This document shows, piece by piece, positions 43,708-51,782 of a DNA stretch of 64,000 nucleotides. The stretch covers positions 62,001 to 126,000 of the forward strand of contig JAPLGS010000107.1 of the NCBI GenBank assembly GCA_026390015.1, in the 5' to 3' direction. A program made the translations under genes and the position numbers. The notes under the pieces were generated by a model. The model saw only the letters and a list, made by a program, of their open reading frames with translations, was not told where the DNA came from and did not search any database. Within the stretch, counting starts at the first letter, position 1; each line of letters starts with the position of its first letter. Origin of the DNA: Chloroflexota bacterium. GTDB lineage: Bacteria; Chloroflexota; Anaerolineae; Anaerolineales; Villigracilaceae.

Positions 43708-44724
43708 TTAGTCTGGGAAATTAATATCATCAATCGATCTGACAACTTTCATCCCTGAATTCGCAAAGCGGATATACGCTTCATTCGCCGCGTCGGTATG
43801 ATCCACCACCCCAGGCACGACCACAGGCGATGAGCAGTCTTCGAGTAGATAAACTTTTTTTGCGAGGTCAGGATCTGCGGCTTGAATATCATCGAGCAAA
43901 TCTGAAACTGTCCACGCTACACAGTGACTCTTGGCCTGTCCCGCGATATACAATCTATCCACATTCTGTAATTGCTGAATAAATTTTGGATTACGAACAC
44001 CAAGAGTCTCGCCCATCGGACCTGTCAACACTTCGGGGCCAAGGACTGAATAATTTTCTGTGAAGGGTTTGTCACCTTTGATCTCAAAATCAGGCTGAGC
44101 GAGTCTTGCAATGGAGTGAAAAAAAATAGCTTCCTCAATGGACGGCACAAGTGCGTGACCGATGCCGCCGAGCATGGCGTGATACGGCCATATGGTCAGC
44201 GCATATTTGCCTTTGCGTTCCAATTCTTCGGCGTAATGGATCATCATGTGCTGTCCATATTCGGGCGCGATCTGATAATTTGGAGCGAGCGCGGGATTGA
44301 AATTCCATTTATTTTCGCGCAGTTCTTCGACATGAATATCAGTGTACGGAGCGGGATGATTTCCATCCTTATCCACAAAAAAAATTGGATGAAAAATTTG
44401 CTGGGAAAGATGCGTGTCCATTGTGGCGCTGATGTGCGAGATGTTCCCCAGGTTGCGATAAATAAATTCACACAAGCGGATGTTATCGTCTACTGCGCCA
44501 TATCCACTGCGGGCACCGACGAAGAGTTCAAAGTTGGGGATGCAGAATGTGTTTTGCGCGTCAACGATCAAAAGGGAGATTCTGCCCTTCGAAGCGGAAG
44601 CAGGCCCGAGATTATGTTGATGTGCCCAGTCGCGTGCTTGATCTGCGCGGGCGGCGTAATCCACTTTCCAGATTTCACCCACGCGGGATGAGTCAAAAAA
44701 AGTAGGAATGGGGAGAGTGTTCAT
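43708..44724 (-). CDS. Nicotinamidase-like cysteine hydrolase
   Basis: 338 residues of the isochorismatase-like hydrolase family. Catalytic Asp55 is in LLIVDAQNTFC and nucleophile Cys268 in AGQAKSHCVAWTVSDLL. It is longer than the 180-220 residues of PncA, with an extended N-terminus and an insertion. Nicotinamidase function is inferred from the adjoining nicotinate phosphoribosyltransferase gene; NadD, the next enzyme of the route, is coded at 59 kb. Confidence 0.82.
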   Translation of the reverse strand: MNTLPIPTFFDSSRVGEIWKVDYAARADQARDWAHQHNLGPASASKGRISLLIVDAQNTFCIPNFELFVGARSGYGAVDDNIRLCEFIYRNLGNISHISATMDTHLSQQIFHPIFFVDKDGNHPAPYTDIHVEELRENKWNFNPALAPNYQIAPEYGQHMMIHYAEELERKGKYALTIWPYHAMLGGIGHALVPSIEEAIFFHSIARLAQPDFEIKGDKPFTENYSVLGPEVLTGPMGETLGVRNPKFIQQLQNVDRLYIAGQAKSHCVAWTVSDLLDDIQAADPDLAKKVYLLEDCSSPVVVPGVVDHTDAANEAYIRFANSGMKVVRSIDDINFPD

Positions 44725-44751
44725 TCCCTTAGTATAACCTGCGGGTGGCGA

Positions 44752-45576
44752 TTACTTAACTTTACGTCGAAATAAGATCGAAACAACGATGAGATATCCA
44801 AAGTATCCGATCATTTCTGTCAGGGCAGGGTTGCCATTGTAACCGAAGAGCGTTTTGAGCAGTTGACCTGTGACGGAATTTTCGTCAATGAGCGCGTTGA
44901 CATCCCAAACATTTTCGATGATGGCCGGGATCCAGCCGATCTCATTGAATTCATGAATGCCGTGCGCCACAAGACCCGCAGCGAAGAGGATTAACAATAA
45001 CCCTGTGACTTGAAAGAAGCGGCGTAGGTCAAGGCGGAGCGTGCTGGCAAGCAATGACCAACCTAACAAAACCGCGGTGCTTATACCGAGTAATGTGCCC
45101 GACAGGGCTTGAATGGTATTTGAATCGGATTGCCCGTTATTGCCCGCGAAGAATGCGGCGGCGAGAAAAAGAGCAAGCTCCACGCCTTCACGCACAACCG
45201 CGATAAATGCCATCCAAAACATGGCGCGTTTCCCTGACGCATATTGTGCGGCGGCTTTGTTCACGCCATCTTCCAGTTCGCCTTTGAGGGTACTTGCCTG
45301 GCGGCTCATCCAGAAGATCATCCAGGTAAGAATACCTGCCGCGAGGAACATGGTAAACCCTTCATAAATTTTTTCAACATTGCCTTCAAGGTTCAAGCCA
45401 AAAACAGTAAGAAGTACGGCGGCCAAAACACTGACACCAACTGCGCTCAGGACTCCGAGCCATAAGGATAAAAGCAGATCTACACGCTGGATCCTGCGAA
45501 GCGCGCCCAATAAAATTCCAATGATGAGCGCTGCTTCCAATCCTTCGCGCAGAGACAGTAGATAAGAGGAGACCAT
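44752..45576 (-). CDS. FTR1/EfeU-type iron permease
   Basis: 274 residues with seven TM helices. The two iron-binding REGxE motifs are present: REGLE at residues 10-14 and REGVE near 130. The family brings Fe into the cell, in EfeUOB together with a peroxidase and a cupredoxin; neither partner gene is nearby. It may support the iron demand of the multiheme proteins (inference only). Confidence 0.88.
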   Translation of the reverse strand: MVSSYLLSLREGLEAALIIGILLGALRRIQRVDLLLSLWLGVLSAVGVSVLAAVLLTVFGLNLEGNVEKIYEGFTMFLAAGILTWMIFWMSRQASTLKGELEDGVNKAAAQYASGKRAMFWMAFIAVVREGVELALFLAAAFFAGNNGQSDSNTIQALSGTLLGISTAVLLGWSLLASTLRLDLRRFFQVTGLLLILFAAGLVAHGIHEFNEIGWIPAIIENVWDVNALIDENSVTGQLLKTLFGYNGNPALTEMIGYFGYLIVVSILFRRKVK

Positions 45577-45597
45577 GGTACCTCACGAAAAGCTTGG

Positions 45598-45630
45598 ATT
45601 AAAAAAACAGCCTTTTGCACCGGCTGTTCA
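45598..45630 (-). terminator. Terminator of the helicase-loader operon
   Basis: On the minus strand AACAGCC pairs with GGCTGTT (45606-45612 with 45622-45628), followed by a T-run. It lies about 85 bp past the DnaC-like stop and just before the FTR1 gene. Confidence 0.75.
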
Positions 45631-45712
45631 TTTTAAAAATTGTATCATTGAGGGGAAAGGTTGACAAGATATTTATCATATTATTAATAAATATTAATTG
45701 ACCCTTTATGAG

Positions 45713-47236
45713 TTATTTCTTCTTGTGCGGATTCGCTTTGCCTGCCTTCGTTTCACGGCGATATGGCGGCATATCGATCACCAGTATTTTACAGCGAGAT
45801 GTATCAAGTAATTTTTGCCATAAACTGGGATAGCTTATTGCAAATGTGTTTGTATCCATCGAAGAGGTTAATACGGTTGGCAAATGCGAGTGATATCGAT
45901 AATTCAAAATGCTGTGTAATTTATCTTCTGTCCAAACCGAATTTTTTTGACTTTCCTTGATGTCATCCAATATTAATAAGGGTGTCGTGCGGATCTCGCG
46001 GATGCGCCGATTGAATGTAACGTCAGAATCTTTAGTGAATGTTTCTTTTAGATAATCGAGCAGCGAAGATACATCTATAAGGATGGCTTGCCCGCCGTAG
46101 GTAATGCGGTCATGCCCAATCGCTGCCGCTAAATGGGTTTTTCCACAATATGATTCACCTAAAAATATAAGCCAGCCTTTTGGGTCTTTTACAAAATTAA
46201 TTGCAGCGTTGAATGCCGCGTGTAATGTCTTGATGTCATTTTGTGTAACGGTTTTCTTGGTGACGACTCTCTCTTTCGTGCGGCTTCGATATCCTGTTTC
46301 TTTTTCCGTTACGACCGTTGTGACAATTTCTTTTCCCAGGTCATTATCTCTGGGCTCAAAACTTTCAAAAGTCATTTCTGCAATATCAGGCCATGAAAGC
46401 ATCGAGAGACCAGGGTTGCTTGTCTCTTCGGGTCTGCGATAATCAGGCGCTTTGATCTTGATATGATTTACAAATCCATCATCCTGTAAACGCGAGCGAA
46501 TACGCCCTTCGATTTGATCGAGCATTAAATTAGTAGTGATGACCGTCGGCAGTTTGTTGGTGTAACGATAATTAATGATCTGAAATAATTTTTCCTGCGC
46601 CCAACCTGTGGCATTCTGCGTGCCGAAATCATCCATGATCAATAAATTTGCGTTACGGATTTCTTCGAAACGCTGTTCAAAAGTTATCTCAGGATCGGCA
46701 TACGCGAAACGCAGCGAATCAAGCAGATCTGGCACGGTGATAAACAAGGTCGGAATTCCATGGTTGACTGAATGGTTTGCGATTGCCGCCGCGAGGTGAG
46801 TCTTTCCACAGCCATATCCGCCTTCAAGCAAAAGCCAGCCAGTTTGTAATTGCGCAAAACTTTCAGAAATTTCGTACGCTTCATGCAGGCTTTCCGCTTC
46901 CTGCGGAGTCATGAATTTCGCTTTTTTATTTCCTGAAGGAATAAAGTTTTCAAAAGATAAATGGCTTAACCGATCTAAATTGCTTAAGGCGAATAAACGG
47001 CTGCGCGCGCCTTGCGCCACATCCTTCGCGCGGCAGAGGCACGATTCCAATTTGCCAAATCTTTCATGCCCGAGCGGCAGATCCATGCGCACATAACCAA
47101 CCCCACCACAGTGCGGGCAGTTCGGGTCGCCCAGTGTTTTTACCGAATTCTCAATCTCGGTTGATGAATTCGGAGAAGTCGCTGTCGGTGTATCGTTTTG
47201 CATCTTTGACAATGTCTTGCTGATCTTTTCTTTCAT
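45713..47236 (-). CDS. DnaC/DnaI-like protein with two AAA+ modules
   Basis: 507 residues. An N-terminal zinc-ribbon-like part has Cys40/Cys43 (CPHC) and Cys66/Cys68. Module 1: Walker A GGYGCGKTH (about 139-147), Walker B LLIMDDFG (about 198-205), and RIRSRL with the likely arginine finger Arg249. Module 2: Walker A GESYCGKTH (about 360-368), Walker B LLILDDI (about 420-426), and WQKLLD with Lys474 where module 1 has Arg. DnaC/DnaI loaders normally have one module. It overlaps the DnaD-like gene by 86 bp and lies downstream of dnaB. Probable role: loading DnaB at the origin or at restart sites. Confidence 0.88.
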   Translation of the reverse strand: MKEKISKTLSKMQNDTPTATSPNSSTEIENSVKTLGDPNCPHCGGVGYVRMDLPLGHERFGKLESCLCRAKDVAQGARSRLFALSNLDRLSHLSFENFIPSGNKKAKFMTPQEAESLHEAYEISESFAQLQTGWLLLEGGYGCGKTHLAAAIANHSVNHGIPTLFITVPDLLDSLRFAYADPEITFEQRFEEIRNANLLIMDDFGTQNATGWAQEKLFQIINYRYTNKLPTVITTNLMLDQIEGRIRSRLQDDGFVNHIKIKAPDYRRPEETSNPGLSMLSWPDIAEMTFESFEPRDNDLGKEIVTTVVTEKETGYRSRTKERVVTKKTVTQNDIKTLHAAFNAAINFVKDPKGWLIFLGESYCGKTHLAAAIGHDRITYGGQAILIDVSSLLDYLKETFTKDSDVTFNRRIREIRTTPLLILDDIKESQKNSVWTEDKLHSILNYRYHSHLPTVLTSSMDTNTFAISYPSLWQKLLDTSRCKILVIDMPPYRRETKAGKANPHKKK

Positions 47237-47807
47237 CTTTCCCTTTTTCCTTCCAGCGCGTCAAAATGGCTTCCACATATTTCCAGTTGCGAACATTCCT
47301 GCTGACAGCAATTTCAAACGCTTCTTCAAACCACACACTTGGAAAATTTTTTTCCGCTTCACGCAGCATGTCTGATAATAAAGGCGTGAGCGCTCCAATG
47401 TTTTCTTCGTACAGTTTAAAAATATTTGACTTGCTCATTGGCGCAAAAAATATCTTTGCTGATTCTCGCCATTGACCTTTCGCAAACGCCTCAGCAGCCA
47501 GACGTCCGCGCGGAGAATTGAGAAAGTAAAACACATCCGTTTCATGCTGCGACCTGAGCATGGTCCCGCGCTGGATAGATTTTCCCAGCCCGATCTGAAT
47601 CTCCTCAAGCCCCATCCCCAGCGACTCAGCTTCGAAATCAGTTTCGCACAAAGCGTGGAAATGTCCTTCGATATGTTCGATGCGCCAGATCGCGTATAGA
47701 GTCACCTTCAACTCTGCGATGTCGTTTATCTCTTTTAATAGCTGAATAAACGAATCGGGTAATTGAGTGAAAGTTTCAGTGGAGTTAAAGCCGTTGAAGT
47801 TGGACAT
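47151..47807 (-). CDS. DnaD-domain protein
   Basis: 218 residues. The C-terminal part carries the DnaB_2/DnaD domain: NIFKLYEENIGALTPLLSDM, then FEIAVSRNVRNWKYVEAILTRW with the conserved YxxxILxxW end (about residues 128-190). The N-terminal part resembles a winged-helix region. DnaD remodels origin DNA and helps load helicase. It lies between dnaB and the DnaC-like gene in one operon, which supports this role. Confidence 0.87.
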   Translation of the reverse strand: MSNFNGFNSTETFTQLPDSFIQLLKEINDIAELKVTLYAIWRIEHIEGHFHALCETDFEAESLGMGLEEIQIGLGKSIQRGTMLRSQHETDVFYFLNSPRGRLAAEAFAKGQWRESAKIFFAPMSKSNIFKLYEENIGALTPLLSDMLREAEKNFPSVWFEEAFEIAVSRNVRNWKYVEAILTRWKEKGKDERKDQQDIVKDAKRYTDSDFSEFINRD

Positions 47808-47831
47808 AATTTTTACATCATCGCAATGACG

Positions 47832-49214
47832 TTACTCATTGGGCCTGAATACCTTTGTAGCTGCATTCTCAAACTTGGCCAGCGCACTGCGGAAGATCAA
47901 CTCCACGCTGCCGACGGGGCCATTACGGTGTTTGGCGATAATGATTTCGGCGATATTTTGTTTATCGGTATCCTTTTCATACTGATCGGGACGATAGATG
48001 AACATCACGATATCGGCATCCTGTTCAAGCGAACCCGATTCTCTCAGGTCTGAAAGAACAGGTTTTTTATCGGTACGCTGTTCCACTGCGCGGCTTAGCT
48101 GTGCGGCTGTCAGCACAGGAACATTTAACTCGCGCGCCAATACTTTCAAACTGCGCGAGATGTGCGAGACTTCCTGCACACGGTTATCGTTGCGCGAATC
48201 CCCGCCCATCAGCTGAAGATAATCGATGATGATCAGGTCAATGCCAAATTCCATGTGCAGGCGGCGGCATTTTGTACGCAGCTGCAGAGGCGTAATGGCG
48301 GGCGTATCATCAAGATAAATATGCGTATCAGAAAACACTTCAATGGCATGTGTAAAAAGCGGCCATTCATTTTCCTGTAACTTGCCGTTGCGCAGACGCT
48401 GCGAGTCGATGCCTGTTTCCTGCGCGATCAATCGCTGAACCACCTGCTCATTAGACATTTCCAATGAAAAGATGGCGACATGTTTTTTATGGGTCAGCGC
48501 TGCATTCTTGGCAACGGAAAGCAAAAAGCCTGTTTTACCCTGACCCGGACGACCTGCGATAATAAGCAAGTCTGAAGGCTGTAGGCCGGTAAGTAATCTA
48601 TCAAGGTCAATGAAACCGGTTGGCACACCGTGAATTTCCTCGGGGCGTTTGGCGAGGTCATCAATGCGATCGTAATAGTCACTCAATACGGCAGAGATCG
48701 GCTGAAGGTCGTGTTTGAGGCGGCGTTCGCTGACATTGAAGACAGCTTTCTCAGCCTCATTCATTACCTCATCAACCGTTGACGATTCGTTATAAGCGAT
48801 GGACGCGATCTTGTTCGCAGCAGTGATCATCTTGCGGCGAACGGAATGTCCCTCGACGATACGTCCATAAGATTCCGCGTTGAGCGAGGATGGCACCTGA
48901 TTGATCAGCGAAGTGATATAAGCCGAGCCGCCAACATCCGCCAGCAGGCTGGAACGATCCAATTCTTCAGAGAGTGTCAGCAGGTCAACGGGAATTCGCT
49001 GTTCATGCAGCCGTGTGAACGCTTCCCAGATCCATTTATTACGGTGGATGTAAAAATCATCCGCCGCGAGGAATTGGGCAACATCGTAATAGGCTTCAGG
49101 ATTAATCAGCACCGCCCCTACGACGGCTTCCTCTGCTTCTCGGCTGTGTGGAACTACCGATGGCGTCTGGCTGGCGGGGGCGGCGGATTCTGTTTCGGGG
49201 AAATAATCTGTCAT
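47832..49214 (-). CDS. dnaB: Replicative DNA helicase DnaB
   Basis: 460 residues. The N-terminal DnaB domain (PHSREAEEAVVGAVLINPEA) is followed by the RecA-like core with Walker A GRPGQGKT, FSLEMSNEQVVQRL, Walker B IDLIIIDYLQLM and LSRAVEQRTDKKPVLSDLRE. It is the hexameric helicase at the replication fork. The loader genes follow directly. Confidence 0.97.
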   Translation of the reverse strand: MTDYFPETESAAPASQTPSVVPHSREAEEAVVGAVLINPEAYYDVAQFLAADDFYIHRNKWIWEAFTRLHEQRIPVDLLTLSEELDRSSLLADVGGSAYITSLINQVPSSLNAESYGRIVEGHSVRRKMITAANKIASIAYNESSTVDEVMNEAEKAVFNVSERRLKHDLQPISAVLSDYYDRIDDLAKRPEEIHGVPTGFIDLDRLLTGLQPSDLLIIAGRPGQGKTGFLLSVAKNAALTHKKHVAIFSLEMSNEQVVQRLIAQETGIDSQRLRNGKLQENEWPLFTHAIEVFSDTHIYLDDTPAITPLQLRTKCRRLHMEFGIDLIIIDYLQLMGGDSRNDNRVQEVSHISRSLKVLARELNVPVLTAAQLSRAVEQRTDKKPVLSDLRESGSLEQDADIVMFIYRPDQYEKDTDKQNIAEIIIAKHRNGPVGSVELIFRSALAKFENAATKVFRPNE

Positions 49215-49229
49215 TGAGAGGGTTCAGCT

Positions 49230-49793
49230 TTAGGGTGAGGATGATCCTGGTTTGTCATCTGGATTGTTAATATCAAGCTTGTCGATAAAATCTTTGAAGA
49301 TAGATAATCTATCGTTGCCTTCATCAGTCAATGGGGCTGGCGGATTTTTTTTATTAGCAGGGGTGGTCGTATCGGGCATATCCTGATCGGGAATCTGGCC
49401 TGCCATTTCCATTACATCCGGGTGAACCAAAATGGGCACGTGCGCGCGGACAGCGATCGCGATCGCGTCGGACGGGCGCGAGTCTATGTTGATCTCAGCG
49501 CCATCAGCTTCAGCCACAATATTTCCATAGAAGGTATTATCCTGTACGCTGACGATCTCGACCCGCGTGATACGTGCATTGAAGGAAGAAAAAACATTCA
49601 TCAGCAGGTCGTGCGTGAGCGGGCGTGCTTTTTCAACTTCCTGTAATGCTACCGTAATGGCTTCTGCTTCATAAGGCCCAACCCAAATTGCAAGGTAGCG
49701 CTCTGTGTTTGTTTGCTTAAGAACAACCACGCGTGAAGGTGTCATTAAATGTACTCGGATGCTATCAATAGTTACTTCAATCATATCTGACAT
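49230..49793 (-). CDS. Bifunctional nuclease family (DUF151/BFN) protein
   Basis: 187 residues. The BFN domain spans about 1-135, with LAIWVGPYEAEAITVAL, RPLTHDLLMNVFSSF and DSRPSDAIAIAVRAHVPI. A low-complexity Asp/Pro-rich tail follows. Family members have DNase/RNase activity in plants; the bacterial role is unclear. It lies 15 bp before dnaB on the same strand, so the two are probably co-transcribed. Confidence 0.88.
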   Translation of the reverse strand: MSDMIEVTIDSIRVHLMTPSRVVVLKQTNTERYLAIWVGPYEAEAITVALQEVEKARPLTHDLLMNVFSSFNARITRVEIVSVQDNTFYGNIVAEADGAEINIDSRPSDAIAIAVRAHVPILVHPDVMEMAGQIPDQDMPDTTTPANKKNPPAPLTDEGNDRLSIFKDFIDKLDINNPDDKPGSSSP

Positions 49794-49842
49794 GGGAAAC
49801 TCCAGTGCCCTATTTTAGCATAAATAAATCTGTCGTTTCGAT

Positions 49843-49871
49843 TTGCCAGAATTATAAAACACGGCTATAAT
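49843..49871 (+). promoter_or_regulatory. Promoter of tRNA-Pro
   Basis: TTGCCA at 49843-49848, a 17-bp spacer and TATAAT at 49866-49871, 15 nt before the tRNA. This is the clearest -35/-10 pair in the window. Confidence 0.7.
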
Positions 49872-49885
49872 CCGCTTCGCTCAAT

Positions 49886-49961
<76 letters not shown>

Positions 49962-49970
49962 AGCAATGAT

Positions 49971-50005
49971 AAAACCGTCCAGCCAAAAGGACGGTTTTAT
50001 TTTTA
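49971..50005 (+). terminator. Terminator of tRNA-Pro
   Basis: A 10-bp stem AAAACCGTCC / GGACGGTTTT (49971-49980 with 49989-49998), then ATTTTTAA. Confidence 0.85.
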
Positions 50006-50012
50006 AAATATT

Positions 50013-50375
50013 ATGGAAACGAACGAACCAATCAGTTCCCCGCCCATCAATTCGCAATCCATCCTCAGCCTTGTTTTTGGGATTCTTACCATCCTGTTTA
50101 TGTGCATGGGGTTGATTCCATTTCCCTTCACAAGCATCATTTGTTTTCCAGTAAGTTTTCTATTTGGGATTCTTGCGCTGGTTTTTGGGATGATCTCCTT
50201 AAATCAAATTCGCAGGCGAAATGAAGCCGGCCGCCCCATGGCATGGATCGGGATCATGGCCGGAGGATTTATTTTGATGTGCGTGATCTGTATGATCATC
50301 GCAATTGCCGCACTTTTCATCTTTGCTCCCAACTCAATTCACCTGCCTCCTTTTATTCAAAATTTTAATATTTAG
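50013..50375 (+). CDS. Small DUF4190-like membrane protein
   Basis: 120 residues. A Pro/Ser-rich start and then three hydrophobic segments (about 18-33, 42-64 and 77-105). SLVFGILTILFMCMGLIP, LFGILALVFGMISLNQIRRR and GRPMAWIGIMAGG match the DUF4190 pattern. Function unknown. It begins 8 bp after the tRNA terminator and has no strong ribosome site. Confidence 0.7.
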   Translation: METNEPISSPPINSQSILSLVFGILTILFMCMGLIPFPFTSIICFPVSFLFGILALVFGMISLNQIRRRNEAGRPMAWIGIMAGGFILMCVICMIIAIAALFIFAPNSIHLPPFIQNFNI

Positions 50376-50423
50376 TCTTCTGGCAACTTGCGAATCTATC
50401 TTCTCTCGGTTATCCTTGCGGGT

Positions 50424-50517
50424 GGGAGTGGTTAGGTCCCGGTGGGTCTCCTGGTCTTCAACACCTGTGGTGGGTCGCGTTGCGAGCCGCGGTGGGTTCG
50501 ACTCCCATCCACTCCCG
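50424..50517 (+). tRNA. selC: Selenocysteine tRNA (anticodon UCA)
   Basis: 94 nt. An 8-bp acceptor GGGAGTGG / CCACTCCC, T-arm GTGGGTTCGACTCCCAT (5-bp stem), anticodon stem CTGGT / ACCTG with one T-T mismatch, loop CTTCAAC with anticodon TCA, and a long GC-rich variable arm. The 8+5 bp acceptor-T stack and UCA are diagnostic of tRNA-Sec. Discriminator G, then CCT instead of CCA. The D-arm pairs less regularly than in E. coli (GG/CC and CCC/GGG with an internal loop). Possible promoter: TTGCGA at 50388 and TTATCC at 50410. No selA, selB, selD or selenoprotein gene was recognised in the window. Confidence 0.85.
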
Positions 50518-50527
50518 CCTATATTTG

Positions 50528-50570
50528 GACGATGGACAACAGACCATTAACCGTTTTGTTGTCCATCGTC
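50528..50570 (+). other. Hairpin after the selenocysteine tRNA
   Basis: A 13-bp perfect stem (50528-50540 with 50558-50570) with a 17-nt loop and no T-run. It may define the 3' end of the tRNA-Sec transcript or be a small mobile repeat. Confidence 0.5.
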
Positions 50571-50597
50571 AATTATTGATAGTAAAAAAGGTATATC

Positions 50598-51782
50598 ATG
50601 TCAATTCCCGAAACTGAAATATTAACAAATCTTGTAGCGCGCATCTTTCGTATTGAAGATGTAACCAGCGAAGACCCGCGCAAGGGATTTTTTCTGCGGT
50701 ATCGCGGTCAACTACTGGATGAAGATTCAGCGTCACTCTACGACCGTTTGGCTGATGCGCTCAGCCCATACGGAATCATCCCTTTATTCAAGCTCGAAGA
50801 CAGCCGCCAGGTGATCTACCTTGCGCCGAAACCACCCGAGCCTAAAAAAGATAATATCAACACGAACATTATCCTTTTCGTGTTGACCGTACTTAGCGTC
50901 CTGCTGGCCGGCGCGCAGCCCGAAGGTCCCTTCCCTGCGGATATTGGCGGGCAAATACTCATGCTTTTCAAGAGTATTCTCACAGGTTGGCCATTCGCAG
51001 TGAGTCTGCTGGGCATTTTGCTGGCGCATGAGTTTGGTCATTATTTCATGAGCCGCTATCACAAGACTCCCGCGACATTGCCTTATTTTATTCCGTTGCC
51101 GCCTCCGCTCGGTTTGCTTGGGACAATGGGCGCCGCGATCATCATGCGCGGAATCCCAAAGAACAAACGCGTTCTATTTGACATCGGCGTCGCGGGTCCC
51201 ATCGCGGGGCTTGTCGTGGCGCTCCCTGTTTTATTTTTAGGGTTATCACTTTCCAAACTTGGCACCGTACAAGCAGATCCAAATAGATTTATCGAGGGCA
51301 ACTCTCTGATCTATCTATTCGCAAAATTTGTCATGTTTGGGAAACTACTCCCCGCGCCTGTTGAGGCTCAGGGAATTTTATACTGGGTCAAATATTTCTT
51401 CACGGGTCAGCCAGCTCCCATTGGCGGCGTGGATGTCTTCATCCATCCTGTGGCATTCGCGGCTTGGGCAGGGCTGCTCGTGACCGCCTTGAACCTCATC
51501 CCCGCAGGCACATTGGATGGCGGGCATGTGATCTACGGATTATTTGGAAGCAAGGCTAGAAAAGCATTTCCTTTCATTATCGGATTGCTGATCGTTGGCG
51601 GATATTTTTGGAATGGCTGGTGGCTTTGGGCGATCCTCCTATATTGGCTGGGACGAGTAAACGCGGAGCCATTGGATCAGATCACCACGCTCGACCCGCC
51701 CCGCCGACTGCTCGGGTTTGCAATGATCATTGTCTTCTTTTTGGTATTGATGCCAGTCCCATTCATGACACTTGCAAAATGA
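50598..51782 (+). CDS. Site-2 protease family (M50) membrane metalloprotease
   Basis: 394 residues. The zinc motif HEFGH (His144, Glu145, His148) lies in a TM helix, and the third ligand region is NLIPAGTLDGGHVIYGLFG. A soluble N-terminal part of about 85 residues precedes the first TM, as in the plant EGY-like and cyanobacterial branch. Such enzymes cut TM segments of regulators. Its stop overlaps the start of the next gene (ATGA), so an extracellular lipoprotein is coupled to it. Confidence 0.92.
   Translation: MSIPETEILTNLVARIFRIEDVTSEDPRKGFFLRYRGQLLDEDSASLYDRLADALSPYGIIPLFKLEDSRQVIYLAPKPPEPKKDNINTNIILFVLTVLSVLLAGAQPEGPFPADIGGQILMLFKSILTGWPFAVSLLGILLAHEFGHYFMSRYHKTPATLPYFIPLPPPLGLLGTMGAAIIMRGIPKNKRVLFDIGVAGPIAGLVVALPVLFLGLSLSKLGTVQADPNRFIEGNSLIYLFAKFVMFGKLLPAPVEAQGILYWVKYFFTGQPAPIGGVDVFIHPVAFAAWAGLLVTALNLIPAGTLDGGHVIYGLFGSKARKAFPFIIGLLIVGGYFWNGWWLWAILLYWLGRVNAEPLDQITTLDPPRRLLGFAMIIVFFLVLMPVPFMTLAK

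Noticed and set aside
44116-44691. 191-codon plus-strand frame
   Set aside because: Antisense to the nicotinamidase-like gene, which has intact catalytic motifs.
51608-51778. Extended N-terminus of the solute-binding protein
   Set aside because: These 57 codons overlap the protease gene in another frame, and the lipoprotein signal begins at 51779.
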